From: an uncultured Saprospiraceae bacterium
Lineage (GTDB): Bacteria; Bacteroidota; Bacteroidia; Chitinophagales; Saprospiraceae
NCBI GenBank assembly: GCA_937139495.1
Contig: CAKZQC010000015.1
Span: 62,001 to 126,000, forward strand
Reading direction: 5' to 3'
Length of the DNA stretch: 64,000 bases
The notes under the pieces: generated by a model
Databases searched by the model: none
What the model was told of the DNA's origin: nothing
The model's input: only the letters and a program-made list of their open reading frames with translations
Part shown: one piece after another, positions 1 to 9,823 of the stretch
Numbering within the stretch: position 1 is the first letter of the stretch
Layout: each line of letters begins with the position of its first letter
Made by a program: the position numbers and the translations under genes

Positions 1-1
1 T

Positions 2-1762
2 GCTATTGGTATTGGTGGTGCTGATGCTGTAGATGTGATGGCTGGCTTGCCTTGGGAGCTCAAAATGCCAAAATTGATTGGTATCAAATTGACTGGTAAA
101 TTGAACGGCTGGACGGCTGCAAAAGATATTATCCTCAAAGTAGCAGGTATTATTGGTGCTAAAGGTGGTACTGGTTATATCGTAGAATATTTTGGTGAGG
201 GTGCTGTTAACTTGTCTTGTACAGGTAAAGGTACTATTTGTAACATGGGAGCAGAAATTGGAGCAACCACTTCTACTTTTGGTTACGATGATTCGATGAA
301 ACGCTACTTGGAATCTACTGATAGAGCAGATGTAGCTGAATTGGCAGAATCTGTAAAAGAACATTTGACTGGTGATGCTGCTGTATATGCTGACCCTGAG
401 AAATATTTCGATCAAGTTATTGAGATTAATCTTGATACACTAGAGCCGCATATCAACGGACCTTTCACGCCAGACCGTGCTTGGCCTATTTCTGAGTTTG
501 CACAAGCAGTAAAAGACAATGATTTTCCTACCAAATTATCAGTAGGTTTGATCGGTTCTTGTACCAACTCTTCTTACGAAGATTTGACGCGTGCCGCTTC
601 TATTGCACAGCAAGCAAAAGATAAAAATCTAAAAGTAAAAGCAGAATTTACTGTAACTCCTGGTTCTGAATTGGTACGTTATACCGCAGAGCGTGACGGC
701 TTATTGGATACCCTAGAGGATATTGGAGCAATGGTATTAGCCAATGCTTGTGGTCCTTGTATCGGTATGTGGGATAGAGTTGGAGCAGAGAAAAAAGAGA
801 AAAATGCAATTATCCACTCGTTCAATAGAAACTTTGCGAAACGTGCCGATGGTAACCCCAACACGCAAGCGTTTGTAGCTTCTCCTGAGTTGGTAACAGC
901 TATGACCATTTCTGGTAATATGTTGTTCAATCCATTAACCGATACTTTGACCAATGAGAAAGGCGAAGAGGTAAAATTGGATCCTCCAACAGGTATGGAA
1001 TTACCTCCAAAAGGATTTTCAGTAGAAGATGCTGGTTATCAAGCACCTGCTAAAGATGGTTCTGCTATCGAAGTAACTGTTAATTCAGATTCTAGCCGTT
1101 TGCAATTGTTGACTCCATTCAAGAAATTGGATCAAGGACAATTGAAAGGAATGCGTTTGTTGATCAAAGCAAAAGGAAAATGTACGACTGACCACATTTC
1201 TATGGCTGGACCTTGGTTGACTTACCGTGGACACTTAGAGAATATTTCTCAAAACTGTTACATCGGAGCCGTTAACTACTTCAACGAAGAAACAAACAAT
1301 GTAGCCAACTATACAGATGGCAACAAGGCAGAATATATGCCTGTACCTGATTCGGCTATCAAATACCAAAATGCTGGTATTGGTACTGTTGTTTTCGGTG
1401 AAGATAACCTTGGAGAAGGTTCTTCAAGAGAGCACGCTGCTATGGAGCCACGTTTCTTGGGTGTCAAAGCGGTTATCGTAAAATCTTTTGCTCGTATTCA
1501 CCAAACTAACCTTAAAAAACAAGGTATGTTGGCATTGACTTTCGTCAATCCTGAAGATTACGACAAAGTACGTCAAGATGATACGATTGATATTCTTGGA
1601 TTTGATGCGTTTGCACCAGAGCAAAACTTGACTATCGTGCTACACCATGCAGATGGCAGCGAAGAGCGATTTGAAGTAGAACATACGTACAACAAATCTC
1701 AAATTGATTGGGTTACAGAAGGTTCTGCACTCAACAAAATACGTAAAGATCAAGGACTATAA
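2..1762 (+). CDS. acn: Aconitate hydratase, 3' part (5' end outside window)
   Basis: Interconverts citrate and isocitrate in the TCA cycle using a [4Fe-4S] cluster. The reading frame is open from the first full codon at base 2 (A-I-G-I-G-G-A-D), so the start lies upstream of the window. The GTG at 35 is internal, because the residues before it already match the family. About 586 codons are visible, against roughly 750 for mitochondrial-type aconitases. The cluster ligands are seen as GSCTNSS (Cys codon at 560) and CGPCIGMW (Cys codons at 749 and 758). The swivel domain follows with [14 protein letters not shown] and [14 protein letters not shown], including the substrate-binding Ser/Arg. A strong intrinsic terminator follows the stop. 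Family assignment is firm. The mitochondrial-like type is inferred from the residues seen. Confidence 0.96.
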   Translation, partial: AIGIGGADAVDVMAGLPWELKMPKLIGIKLTGKLNGWTAAKDIILKVAGIIGAKGGTGYIVEYFGEGAVNLSCTGKGTICNMGAEIGATTSTFGYDDSMKRYLESTDRADVAELAESVKEHLTGDAAVYADPEKYFDQVIEINLDTLEPHINGPFTPDRAWPISEFAQAVKDNDFPTKLSVGLIGSCTNSSYEDLTRAASIAQQAKDKNLKVKAEFTVTPGSELVRYTAERDGLLDTLEDIGAMVLANACGPCIGMWDRVGAEKKEKNAIIHSFNRNFAKRADGNPNTQAFVASPELVTAMTISGNMLFNPLTDTLTNEKGEEVKLDPPTGMELPPKGFSVEDAGYQAPAKDGSAIEVTVNSDSSRLQLLTPFKKLDQGQLKGMRLLIKAKGKCTTDHISMAGPWLTYRGHLENISQNCYIGAVNYFNEETNNVANYTDGNKAEYMPVPDSAIKYQNAGIGTVVFGEDNLGEGSSREHAAMEPRFLGVKAVIVKSFARIHQTNLKKQGMLALTFVNPEDYDKVRQDDTIDILGFDAFAPEQNLTIVLHHADGSEERFEVEHTYNKSQIDWVTEGSALNKIRKDQGL

Positions 1763-1794
1763 AATAGCCTAAGTTTTTATGATAAATTATAAAA

Positions 1795-1827
1795 GGAAAC
1801 AAGCTGCGGCTTGTTTCCTTTTTTTTT
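1795..1827 (+). terminator. Intrinsic terminator of aconitase gene
   Basis: Perfect 10-bp stem GGAAACAAGC / GCTTGTTTCC with loop TGCG, followed by nine T. It lies 32 bases after the aconitase stop. Confidence 0.92.
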
Positions 1828-1850
1828 GAATAGAGGAATAGATTTATAAA

Positions 1851-1894
1851 AAAAAAGCCCTTTCGGACATCAATAATGTCTGAAAGGGCTTTTT
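1851..1894. terminator. Bidirectional terminator between convergent genes
   Basis: Inverted repeat with arms reading AAAAAGCCCTTTC..GACAT and ATGTC.GAAAGGGCTTTTT around CAATA. Flanking A and T runs make it usable on both strands. On the minus strand it ends the SCP2-like gene. On the plus strand it backs up the aconitase terminator. Confidence 0.88.
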
Positions 1895-1921
1895 GATATA
1901 AAAAAAATGCGTAAGCAAATC

Positions 1922-2242
1922 TTACATTAAACCAAGTGGTTTAGCAAACTTAGTCATTTCGCCCAAGTTGCTTACTTTTAGCTTACCGAACATCACCGCT
2001 GTCATTGGGTTTTGTTCTTTATTGATGATTGCCATCAATGTCTTGTCAGAAGTATTGATGGTACATTTAGATTCTCCATTTAGACCTTCCGTTACCGAAA
2101 AGTTGCCATCTTGGATTACTCCTGTAAAATCGCCACCATTGTTGCCAGAAATTTTGAAGTGAAAAACAGTATTGCCTTTATCCGCCAATGCTTCTGGATT
2201 TATTCTTTCAGGAAAGCCTAAGATAAATTCTCTTGCAGTCAT
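1922..2242 (-). CDS. SCP2 sterol-binding domain protein
   Basis: Single-domain 106-residue protein of the SCP2 family, which forms a small alpha/beta fold with a hydrophobic lipid-binding cavity. The recognisable core is the strand series VFHFKISG, GDFTGVIQDG and FSVTEG, followed by CTINTSDKTLMAIINKEQNPMTAVMFGKLKVSG-like sequence (here KVSNLGEM). This is the usual layout where a helix preceded by a Pro-Met-x-Ala turn leads to the final strand. No signal peptide, so cytosolic. The next gene on the same strand, an alpha/beta hydrolase, ends 92 bases upstream, and a shared lipid-related role is possible but unproven. The natural ligand cannot be told from sequence. Confidence 0.85.
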   Translation of the reverse strand: MTAREFILGFPERINPEALADKGNTVFHFKISGNNGGDFTGVIQDGNFSVTEGLNGESKCTINTSDKTLMAIINKEQNPMTAVMFGKLKVSNLGEMTKFAKPLGLM

Positions 2243-2333
2243 AATAAGTTATATTTTTTCTATTATAATAATGTAGTAGTAATCAAGTTGCGAACAACTA
2301 TATTGATTAGCTAGGGCTAAAGTAAAACTTATT

Positions 2334-3179
2334 CTACAGCTTTTGCAACATCCACTGATAAATATGGTCTAAGACTTCTAATTTTTCGGGTTCGTTATGC
2401 AATTCATGTCTAAAACCTTCCCATAGTTTGAGTGTGACATCTCCTTGCACCCCCATCGAAAACTTGCGAGTAGCTTGATGACTCGTAATACCGTCTTCTG
2501 TGCCATGCGTCAATAATAAAGGCGTTTCTATTTTGCCTGTATAAGCTAGGGTATCTTCTCCTGCTTGAAGCATCTTGATAGCGGTCTCAAAAGTAACCTT
2601 GCTGTGTACCAATGGGTCGCTCAAGTAAGCTTTTACTACCAGTTCATCTCTAGAAAGTAGCGACGGATCCAATTGATTGTCTTGTGTGAAACTAGGTAGG
2701 AGAGGACGTAGCATTTTGCCAACAAAAAGAAGTGCTTTGGGGGTTTTGAAAGCAGGTTGCAACAACGGAGAAGTTGCTATCACTCCTTTGAATACTTTGG
2801 GGTGATGGTGTACCAAATAATCCAATACAATACCGCCACCCATACTGTGTCCGTACAAGAAAACAGGTAGGTCAGTATATTTTGTTTTGGCTTCTTGATA
2901 GAGTTGCTTGATATCATCAAACACTTCTTCGTACTGATTGATATGTCCTCTTTTGTTGCCAGATTTGCCATGTCCAGAACGGTCGTTAGCCAATACGACC
3001 CAACCATAATACGTAAAAAACTCTGCTACATGTTCGTAGCGGCTAGAGTGTTCGCCTAAGCCATGAATCAAGACAACAACGCCTACGGGTTTATTAAATT
3101 TTGAGGTTTCGGGTTGCCAACCTTGGGCATATATTTGTATATTGCTAGGGCTTTTCCAGCCAAATTCATAATGTTGCAT
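2334..3179 (-). CDS. Monoglyceride lipase-like alpha/beta hydrolase
   Basis: Serine hydrolase of 281 residues, close to the monoacylglycerol lipase/lysophospholipase type. The oxyanion strand is VVVLIHGLGEHSSRY. The nucleophile elbow is GHSMGG with Ser112. The acid is Asp229 in THGTEDGIT and the base His258 in FRHELHNEP, so the full triad is present. The motif NDRSGHGKS after the second strand is also typical of the family. There is no signal peptide, so it acts in the cytosol or on the inner face of the membrane. Substrate is probably a monoacylglycerol or other ester, by family only. It is transcribed towards the SCP2-like gene with a 92-base gap. Confidence 0.9.
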   Translation of the reverse strand: MQHYEFGWKSPSNIQIYAQGWQPETSKFNKPVGVVVLIHGLGEHSSRYEHVAEFFTYYGWVVLANDRSGHGKSGNKRGHINQYEEVFDDIKQLYQEAKTKYTDLPVFLYGHSMGGGIVLDYLVHHHPKVFKGVIATSPLLQPAFKTPKALLFVGKMLRPLLPSFTQDNQLDPSLLSRDELVVKAYLSDPLVHSKVTFETAIKMLQAGEDTLAYTGKIETPLLLTHGTEDGITSHQATRKFSMGVQGDVTLKLWEGFRHELHNEPEKLEVLDHIYQWMLQKL

Positions 3180-3262
3180 GATGATAGGTATTAGACTTTT
3201 GAAAGCTAGATTTTTTCAATATTGTAGCAATAGCTACTATCCAACCAAGATAATAAAAATAG

Positions 3263-3979
3263 ATGAGACACCGAGGAAAACACGCTAATGACGATAAAAT
3301 TTTTGCTACTAAATGGCATACTATTTTTGCTGATGCCGCAGAGGATTTGTCTTATTTGTTGGGGCGGAACTATGGACTAAAGTCTGCTTTGGCACTAGTT
3401 GGTAATAAATATCAACTGAACAGCCGACAACAGCGAGCATTGAGTTTGATTACGGCACCAAGTACGCATATTATTAGCCGAAAGGCAAAACAAGTATCGG
3501 CTGCGACATTGCAAAATAAAAATATTTTGATTGATGGCTACAATCTGTTGATTAGTGTCGAGGCGGCTCTTTCGGGTGGTTATGTTTTTGTATCGCAAGA
3601 TGGCTGCTATCGAGATATAGCGAGTGTACACGGTACGTACAAGCGTGTAGAAGAAACGGCAGCAGCGATTGGATTGATAGACAAATATATCAAAAAATTA
3701 GGCGTAAAACATACCCAATGGTATTTTGATGCTCCTGTTTCTAACTCTGGCAAGCTCAAAACATTTTTGTATGAATATACGATGGCAAATAACTGCCATT
3801 GGGACATTGATTTGGTCATGAATCCTGATACAACATTGGTGCAAGCCAATCAAATAACCGTTAGTTGTGATTCTTGGATTGTCGATGAAGTCGATGCTTA
3901 TTTTGATTTGGCAGGACATATAATTAAGGAATTGCCGCAGGCAAATGTATTGAATTTTTTTGTACCTTTGAGAGACTGA
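3263..3979 (+). CDS. DUF434/DUF5616-type PIN-like protein
   Basis: 238-residue protein matching the architecture of DUF434 plus DUF5616 proteins. A basic N-terminal helical part contains RQQRALSLITAP. A PIN-like part follows, with acidic residues in the order expected for a metal site: NILIDGYNLL near residue 90, then WYFDAPVS, then CDSWIVDEVDAYFDLA near 205-220. The ILIDGYN strand is the typical first Asp of PIN/NYN nucleases, so ribonuclease activity is a reasonable guess, but no function is established for the family that I know of. It is divergent from the hydrolase gene, 83 bases away, and 87 bases before the thiolase gene. Confidence 0.75.
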   Translation: MRHRGKHANDDKIFATKWHTIFADAAEDLSYLLGRNYGLKSALALVGNKYQLNSRQQRALSLITAPSTHIISRKAKQVSAATLQNKNILIDGYNLLISVEAALSGGYVFVSQDGCYRDIASVHGTYKRVEETAAAIGLIDKYIKKLGVKHTQWYFDAPVSNSGKLKTFLYEYTMANNCHWDIDLVMNPDTTLVQANQITVSCDSWIVDEVDAYFDLAGHIIKELPQANVLNFFVPLRD

Positions 3980-4066
3980 AATAGTGGGAGGTTTTTTAGT
4001 GAGCTCATTTAGAAGTGCCTCCGACCATTCAACATAAAACTTGAATTTAAAGATAAAATAACAACC

Positions 4067-5275
4067 ATGAAAGAAGCATATATAATAGATGGAATCCGTA
4101 CGCCAATTGGCAATTTTTGTGGTTCCTTGTCCACTGTTCGCACCGATGATTTGGGAGCGATTGTACTCAAAGAAATAGTAGCCCGTAACCCCAATATTCC
4201 TGCTGATGCTTATGCTGATGTGATAATGGGCTGTGCCAATCAAGCAGGAGAAGACAACCGCAACGTAGCTCGTATGTGCAGCTTATTGGCAGGATTGCCG
4301 TACTCGGTACCCGGTGAAACCGTCAACCGTTTATGTGCTTCTGGAATGTCAGCAATCATACATGCCAATAGAGCGATTAAGGCAGGTGACGGAGAAGTAT
4401 TTATAGCTGGTGGTGTCGAAAATATGACTAGAGGGCCGTGGGTGACTTCCAAGGTGTCGAAGCCTTTTGGGCGTGATGCACAAATGCACGATTCGAGTTT
4501 TGGTTGGCGTTTTGTCAATCCTAAAATGCACCAAATGTATGGCACTGACGGAATGGGCGTGACGGCAGAAAACTTGGTGGAGATGTACAACATCAGTCGT
4601 GCCGACCAAGATAAATTTGCTTATTGGTCGCAAATGAAAGCTGCTGCTGCTCAAAAAAGTGGTCGGTTGGCAGAAGAAATTGTGGCGGTATCTATTCCAC
4701 AACGCAAAAAAGACCCGATTATATTTAATCAAGATGAGTTTATCAAACCAAATACTAGCTTAGAAGTATTGGGCAAATTGCGTACTGCTTTTCGCAAAGA
4801 AGGCGGTTCGGTTACGGCTGGTAATGCGTCTGGGCTCAATGATGGGGCAGCCGCTGCCATCATAGCTTCGGGTGGAGCGGTCGCTCAATATAAACTCAAA
4901 CCGTTGGCTCGAATTGTGTCCTCGGCAGTGATTGGTGTAGAGCCTCGCATTATGGGAATTGGTCCTGTCAAGGCGAGCCAACTGGCACTCCAAAAAGCAG
5001 GTTTGACGCTAGATGATATGGATATTATCGAACTGAATGAGGCATTTTCGGCACAAGCATTGGCTTGTACACGTGCATTAGGTTTGGCAGATGATGATGC
5101 TCGTATCAATCCCAATGGTGGAGCGATTGCAATAGGTCACCCTTTGGGCGTGACGGGTACACGTATTGTGCATTCGGCAGCTTTAGAATTGCAACGCACT
5201 CAAAAACGCTATGCTTTGATAACGATGTGTGTCGGTGTCGGGCAAGGTTATGCTACGATTATTGAGCGTGCTTAG
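4067..5275 (+). CDS. Thiolase (acetyl-CoA acyltransferase, 3-oxoadipyl-CoA thiolase-like)
   Basis: 402-residue biosynthetic/degradative thiolase acting on 3-oxoacyl-CoA. The acyl-accepting Cys90 sits in NRLCASGMSAI. The NEAFSAQALA motif and GGAIAIGHPLGVTGTR give the two active-site His. The second Cys is in MCVGVGQG. The C-V-G-V-G-Q-G form and the N-terminal EAYIIDGIRTPIGNF resemble the 3-oxoadipyl-CoA thiolase (PcaF) branch more than classic FadA, but no other aromatic-degradation gene is nearby, so the substrate stays open. A strong terminator follows. No hydratase/dehydrogenase partner is adjacent. Confidence 0.92.
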   Translation: MKEAYIIDGIRTPIGNFCGSLSTVRTDDLGAIVLKEIVARNPNIPADAYADVIMGCANQAGEDNRNVARMCSLLAGLPYSVPGETVNRLCASGMSAIIHANRAIKAGDGEVFIAGGVENMTRGPWVTSKVSKPFGRDAQMHDSSFGWRFVNPKMHQMYGTDGMGVTAENLVEMYNISRADQDKFAYWSQMKAAAAQKSGRLAEEIVAVSIPQRKKDPIIFNQDEFIKPNTSLEVLGKLRTAFRKEGGSVTAGNASGLNDGAAAAIIASGGAVAQYKLKPLARIVSSAVIGVEPRIMGIGPVKASQLALQKAGLTLDDMDIIELNEAFSAQALACTRALGLADDDARINPNGGAIAIGHPLGVTGTRIVHSAALELQRTQKRYALITMCVGVGQGYATIIERA

Positions 5276-5297
5276 TGGGAATACATCTTGGATTCAT

Positions 5298-5336
5298 AAA
5301 AAAAGTATCTAAACCAAAGGTTTAGATACTTTTTTT
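5298..5336. terminator. Bidirectional terminator
   Basis: Inverted repeat AAGTATCTAAACC / GGTTTAGATACTT with loop AAA, flanked by A and T runs. It lies between the thiolase gene and the convergent propeller gene and can serve both. Confidence 0.92.
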
Positions 5337-5357
5337 AGAGCGTGATACAACAAATAC

Positions 5358-7289
5358 CTAAGGTTGGTATTTCAATATATCAGTACGACCAAAAAGCCAT
5401 AAATTATGGTAGGTGTCGGCAATGATTTTTCGGATTTCCAAGCCGTAGGGTTGAGCGTGTTTTTTCCATTTTTTATCTTGGTAAGACCAAATAACATTTT
5501 CGCCAGTAACCCAAACCGTTTGGTCAGGACTGATGGTAATATGCTGTAAACCTTCGCATTTTCTCAAAAGTGTTCGCTTGCCACTTTGGTAATCTACTTT
5601 TTCGATACCTCTATTACTGACCAACCACGTATTGTTTTCGTTGTCTATTGCTTTGTCGCTAAACAAGGTGTAGTTTTTATTTCGTAAAGTTTCTATCGTC
5701 CATTTGTTGGCAGCATCTAGCTTGAAAATATAAGATTGTTTGGAGCGAGTACTCGTGGCAAAAACAGCCGTATAGTCTTTTGTTCTGTAAACGTGTGTAA
5801 TTTCATCAATGGGACATTTTGCAAATAAAGGATTTTTAAAAAAATCGTAGAGTTCCAATTTTTCACCATCGAAATAATGCAAATAAGAATCGCCCTTTGT
5901 CCCAAACCACATTCCTGTTATATCTTGATACAATATTTCATCATGCGAAAGCATATACAACTCAGGGTGAAATTGATATTCCAAGGTATCTAATTTATTG
6001 TTTTTCCAACGCAACACTCTATAGATTTCATCATCATCTTCGATGACTGAATAAGTAGCCTCTTTTTGGTGGTAAATATAATAGGTAGAAGCGGAGCTAA
6101 TCAATTGTTTTTTTCCATCAGTATAACGGGAGATTCCGTTTGTATTAGCAATCCATCGACTGTTATCTACTGGATTGAATTGAAGTACATCAACATAAGA
6201 AGACGAGATAGAATCCCAGTGATTTTCTTGATAATGGAGGATTTTTGTATAGGCATTGCACCAAAGAGTGCCTTTGTGGTCGAGTGTGATTTGTGGCAGT
6301 TCTATTTCTGAAGCCATTATCTGTGTATTGCTAGGCTGTAAGTTGATTTGTTGCCACTGCTGGTCGGTGTACTGAAATAATTCTTCTTTGGCATCAACAA
6401 AAAAGCTTGCCCAGAGTGTACCATTAGGAGCTTTTTTGACTCGGTTGATGGTGCCATATCTATTTGATTTTGTTATAGGGAAAGTAGAGTGAAGCGTAGT
6501 TTTTTCTCCATCAAATAGATAAAGTTTATGCTCACTTTCAAACAATATGGTTCCTCTATCTTGCAATAAATTGTCGGAGTAGCTCTTATGAAATAAATAC
6601 TTAGAAGGATCTTTTTCTATCCACGTTCCGTTCTCCAAATAAAATAGAGCATCTTCCTCTTCTTCGTCTGCCACCACCCAAAGCCTATCTTGTTTGTCCA
6701 AGAAAATGCTATAAATAAAGGCTTCAGGGTTGGGAAGTGTGTAGGCTTGGATGTTTTCGCCATCAACTCGTACAACAGTAGCATCTTGATATAACCAAAC
6801 AACCTGCTCTTCGCTGATAATCCAATCGGTGTATTGGGGAGTGATAGGCAGGGCAATCGCTTGCCATTTTCGGTCGATATATTTTTCGAGTAAGTCACCC
6901 GTAGTACGATAAATAATACCGTTTTTTTCTTTTAAATAAGTACCTTTTTTTTGCTGAAAAGCAAATTTCCATTTATTCGACTTTTGGTCAATCGTCCACC
7001 AGTCAATGCCTTTTTTATTGTCTTGAACTGCCCAAATCGTTTTATTTTTATCAACCCCAATGGCATCAAATTCACTAGCAACACTGCCTACTTGGTTGAG
7101 CAAGTTATAGCGATGCAGCTCTTTGCCCGAAATATCATAAACCAACACGCCGCCACTACTAGCAATCCAAATTTGATTGTCAACAAAACAAAAATCATTG
7201 AGGTATTCGTCACTATTGAATATTTCCCATTGTTGGGCAACTAGCATATTGCTCCAAAGGAGCAAGCAAAAGATAAGTAAGTTTTTCAT
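5358..7289 (-). CDS. Secreted beta-propeller-like protein, paralogue 1
   Basis: 643-residue exported protein. An N-terminal signal peptide (MKNLLIFCLLLWSNMLVAQQ, probable cleavage after VA-Q) precedes many degenerate repeats of the form W.(A/V)...G(I/V)..(Y/F)....(G/W), as in QIWIASSGGVLVYD, NTWLVSNRGIEKVD and TVWVTGENVIWSYQ. This is the pattern of two-component-regulator propeller repeats, but there is no transmembrane kinase or DNA-binding part. It is 26 bases downstream of a 692-residue paralogue with a near-identical N-terminus, so the pair arose by duplication. Role unknown. An exported binding or surface protein is likely. Confidence 0.75.
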   Translation of the reverse strand: MKNLLIFCLLLWSNMLVAQQWEIFNSDEYLNDFCFVDNQIWIASSGGVLVYDISGKELHRYNLLNQVGSVASEFDAIGVDKNKTIWAVQDNKKGIDWWTIDQKSNKWKFAFQQKKGTYLKEKNGIIYRTTGDLLEKYIDRKWQAIALPITPQYTDWIISEEQVVWLYQDATVVRVDGENIQAYTLPNPEAFIYSIFLDKQDRLWVVADEEEEDALFYLENGTWIEKDPSKYLFHKSYSDNLLQDRGTILFESEHKLYLFDGEKTTLHSTFPITKSNRYGTINRVKKAPNGTLWASFFVDAKEELFQYTDQQWQQINLQPSNTQIMASEIELPQITLDHKGTLWCNAYTKILHYQENHWDSISSSYVDVLQFNPVDNSRWIANTNGISRYTDGKKQLISSASTYYIYHQKEATYSVIEDDDEIYRVLRWKNNKLDTLEYQFHPELYMLSHDEILYQDITGMWFGTKGDSYLHYFDGEKLELYDFFKNPLFAKCPIDEITHVYRTKDYTAVFATSTRSKQSYIFKLDAANKWTIETLRNKNYTLFSDKAIDNENNTWLVSNRGIEKVDYQSGKRTLLRKCEGLQHITISPDQTVWVTGENVIWSYQDKKWKKHAQPYGLEIRKIIADTYHNLWLFGRTDILKYQP

Positions 7290-7315
7290 GGTGTTTTTTT
7301 ATGATGAGAAAAGGA

Positions 7316-9394
7316 TTATTTCGTAGGAGGAATATAGCGAAGTAAGCCATTGTATCCTGCAAACCAGAGGTGTCCATTACCATCTATTTTGAATCCATCG
7401 AAATAAAATTGAAAAGGAAAATTATGGTATTGTTGGATACCATTTTTTATAGAAAAAAGTTGGGTTTCATTCGCTGCCCAAACAGTTTGATTGGGTGCGA
7501 TGTCAAGACTTTTCATTTCTTGATTAAATAATGTTACTACCCTCCAGTCACCTGTTTGATAGTCTATATTTAGGAGGCTGCTAGTGTTACTCAGCTTCTT
7601 GGAACGCTTGAACTTTATTTTTTTGTCTTTTGAATAGCTTGTTCTGGTGGGATAATCTCTGGTCAAGAACCAAGTATTTTTTTGATTATCAACTACAGCT
7701 TCTTGCAGTTCAAGTTTTCGATACATAGTCTGGTCGACCGTAATTTTTTTGTTAACATATTGTCGCCAGATAAGTAGGTCGAAATTGCTCTTATCAAACG
7801 TGACAACTCCCAAGTGCGTCTTAGTGCCATATACCCATTCGACTTCTTGTTTATTAGGCTGATAACCTTGCGATGTTGGGAAATTGAATGTACTTAAGTG
7901 TTGTCCATCAAAAGTACGAAGGATTGTATCTCGTACATAATTTAAATAGAGCATGGTACTGTCCTGATGACAAATACTTCCTAGATAAGTACTATGTCTA
8001 TAGCCACCATGTCTTATGTCAGCATTAGTTACAAACTGCAGGCTATCATCTTGCCACAGCATTATCTTTAATGTTGGTCGTTCTTGGCTCTCTTCGTAGA
8101 AGAAGGTAGACTCCTCATTAGCTCTAATAGGCAGCAAATAAGTTTGTTCTTTATTTTTGTGATATACATCGTAATACTGTTGGGCTGTTATTTTTTGCCA
8201 ATGGTTGTTCTTATAACGATGTACTCCATTTTTATGACAAACCCAAACGCTACTATCTTGTATTTTAGTACGAATATTCCTGATGTCATTAAATTTGATA
8301 CTATCCCATTGCCCTGCTTGATAGTGCAATAAATATTCATCGGCGTTATACCAAATATCCTTGTTGATACCTATTACTAATCGCTTTACAGTATTTGTTG
8401 TTGTATGGACTTGTGTATTAGCCGGTTTTAATACCACTTTTTGCCAAGCATTACCAACTAGTTTATATAATTGACTGTGATGATGTCTGGGATGTAAACC
8501 CTGCCAATAAGTAAAAATTGCCCAAGAGTTTCCCTTCTCATCAAGTTTAGTTGCAACGATTCTATAACTTTTGGAATGAGGAAGAGTAATGGCACCATGA
8601 AAAGAAAACTGTTTGCCATCAAATTTATACAAGCTGTCTTCGATAGCAAACAGTGTATAGTTTTTTTTACGGTATTTGATTAATGAATAAGGTAGTGTAG
8701 CTTCAAAGCCATAGTCTTTTTTATCTTTTTCCTGCCAGCTATTATTTTCCCAAGTTAGAGCGACTAAGTCTTTTTTTCTGCGTATAAATATAGAAGGATT
8801 ACCTGCTGAATTTATAGATAGCCCTAAGGGGCGGGCATCTGGTAGAGGATAGGTTCGACGCTTATTATTATGGAGATAGAACAATTTATTTTTTCTTACT
8901 ATCCAAATAGCTCCCGTTTCAGTTGCTACCATAATAGGAGATGGTTCCCTCCTAAAAGGTAGGCTCTTTTTTATCCATTGCTGTCCACTGTATGTAGCTA
9001 CTCCATAGGGCGTAATTTTATAAAGTACTTCATTAGCAAATACAAACGAATTTCCTGTAAGTGACTGTTGATAGATACTCCATCGTTTATCGTTTGGTTT
9101 CAAGTGCCATATATTGTTGGCAGAAGAGAACATATCACTTTCGTAAACATACGCCGTACCAGTAGAGTCTACATAGATACGTGTACCTCCTCCCAAACCA
9201 TCTGTTGGGTCATATCGACTAATTTCGTTTCCCAATGTATCAAACACCACTACACCGCTATTGGTAATGACCCAAATTTGGTCATTGTGAAAACAAAAAT
9301 CATTGAAGTATTGATCACTGTTGAATATTTCCCACTGTTGGGCAAGTAGCATATTGCTCCAAAGGAGCAACAAAAGTAGGAATAGGTTTTTCAT
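7316..9394 (-). CDS. Secreted beta-propeller-like protein, paralogue 2
   Basis: 692-residue paralogue of the gene just downstream. The first 60 residues are almost the same (signal peptide, then QQWEIFNSDQYFNDFC). Propeller-type repeats follow, such as QIWVITNSGVVVFD, NSWAIFTYWQGL, SVWVCHKNGVHRYK and HLWFAGYNGLLRYI at the very end. It is exported by a standard signal peptide. No C-terminal sorting domain, transmembrane helix or catalytic motif was seen. Immediately upstream lies the 3' scrap of a third copy, so the locus has expanded and contracted by recombination. The two intact genes are probably cotranscribed (26-base gap). Confidence 0.75.
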   Translation of the reverse strand: MKNLFLLLLLLWSNMLLAQQWEIFNSDQYFNDFCFHNDQIWVITNSGVVVFDTLGNEISRYDPTDGLGGGTRIYVDSTGTAYVYESDMFSSANNIWHLKPNDKRWSIYQQSLTGNSFVFANEVLYKITPYGVATYSGQQWIKKSLPFRREPSPIMVATETGAIWIVRKNKLFYLHNNKRRTYPLPDARPLGLSINSAGNPSIFIRRKKDLVALTWENNSWQEKDKKDYGFEATLPYSLIKYRKKNYTLFAIEDSLYKFDGKQFSFHGAITLPHSKSYRIVATKLDEKGNSWAIFTYWQGLHPRHHHSQLYKLVGNAWQKVVLKPANTQVHTTTNTVKRLVIGINKDIWYNADEYLLHYQAGQWDSIKFNDIRNIRTKIQDSSVWVCHKNGVHRYKNNHWQKITAQQYYDVYHKNKEQTYLLPIRANEESTFFYEESQERPTLKIMLWQDDSLQFVTNADIRHGGYRHSTYLGSICHQDSTMLYLNYVRDTILRTFDGQHLSTFNFPTSQGYQPNKQEVEWVYGTKTHLGVVTFDKSNFDLLIWRQYVNKKITVDQTMYRKLELQEAVVDNQKNTWFLTRDYPTRTSYSKDKKIKFKRSKKLSNTSSLLNIDYQTGDWRVVTLFNQEMKSLDIAPNQTVWAANETQLFSIKNGIQQYHNFPFQFYFDGFKIDGNGHLWFAGYNGLLRYIPPTK

Positions 9395-9408
9395 GGAAAA
9401 AGAAAGGA

Positions 9409-9510
9409 TTATTTCGTAGGAGGAATATAGCGAAGTAAGCCATTGTATCCTGCAAACCAGAGGTGATTATTGTTATCTACTTTTAGTTCAGAAAAATAGA
9501 AAGAAAAATT
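9409..9510 (-). pseudogene. 3' remnant of a third propeller paralogue
   Basis: Reading the minus strand gives about 33 codons ending HLWFAGYNGLLRYIPPTK-stop, identical over the last 18 residues to the C-terminus of the 692-residue paralogue. An in-frame stop lies just upstream at 9511-9513. The nucleotide match includes the bases around the stop codon. No start or N-terminal part is present, so this is a gene scrap left by deletion or unequal crossing-over. Confidence 0.85.
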
Positions 9511-9823
9511 TAGTGCAGGGCAAAACTTAAATAACCTATATTATTTAATATAAATAATTCAACATGGAAGATAGAGAAAAGGAATTAGAAGCACAATTTT
9601 CAGCCTACTTTATTCGACATGCTATAAAGGTCATGTAAACTTAACGAAAGTTTAGCCTTGTTTTGTGCCGAAATAGAGGTGATATTTAATCCAACAAACG
9701 AGAAACCGCTTATGCCACAATCACTTTTTAAAACAACTTCTTTATTTTTTGGATAACTATAATCCTTTGATTCAAAAAAAACCTATTTTGTTGTGGTTAT
9801 TTTAAACAAAAAGCAACAACTCC
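9511..9823. other. 313-base region without a supported gene
   Basis: Holds AT-rich DNA between the propeller scrap and the AAA+ gene. The only open frame of note is 24 codons at 9564-9638 (MEDREKELEAQFSAYFIRHA..), too short to call a gene and possibly another scrap. No clear promoter or terminator was seen. Confidence 0.5.

Noticed and set aside
35..1762. Aconitase starting at the GTG at base 35
   Set aside because: The frame is open upstream and already encodes conserved aconitase residues, so this is an internal codon.
9564..9638. 24-codon open frame
   Set aside because: Too short, no homology recognised, lies in DNA with gene scraps.
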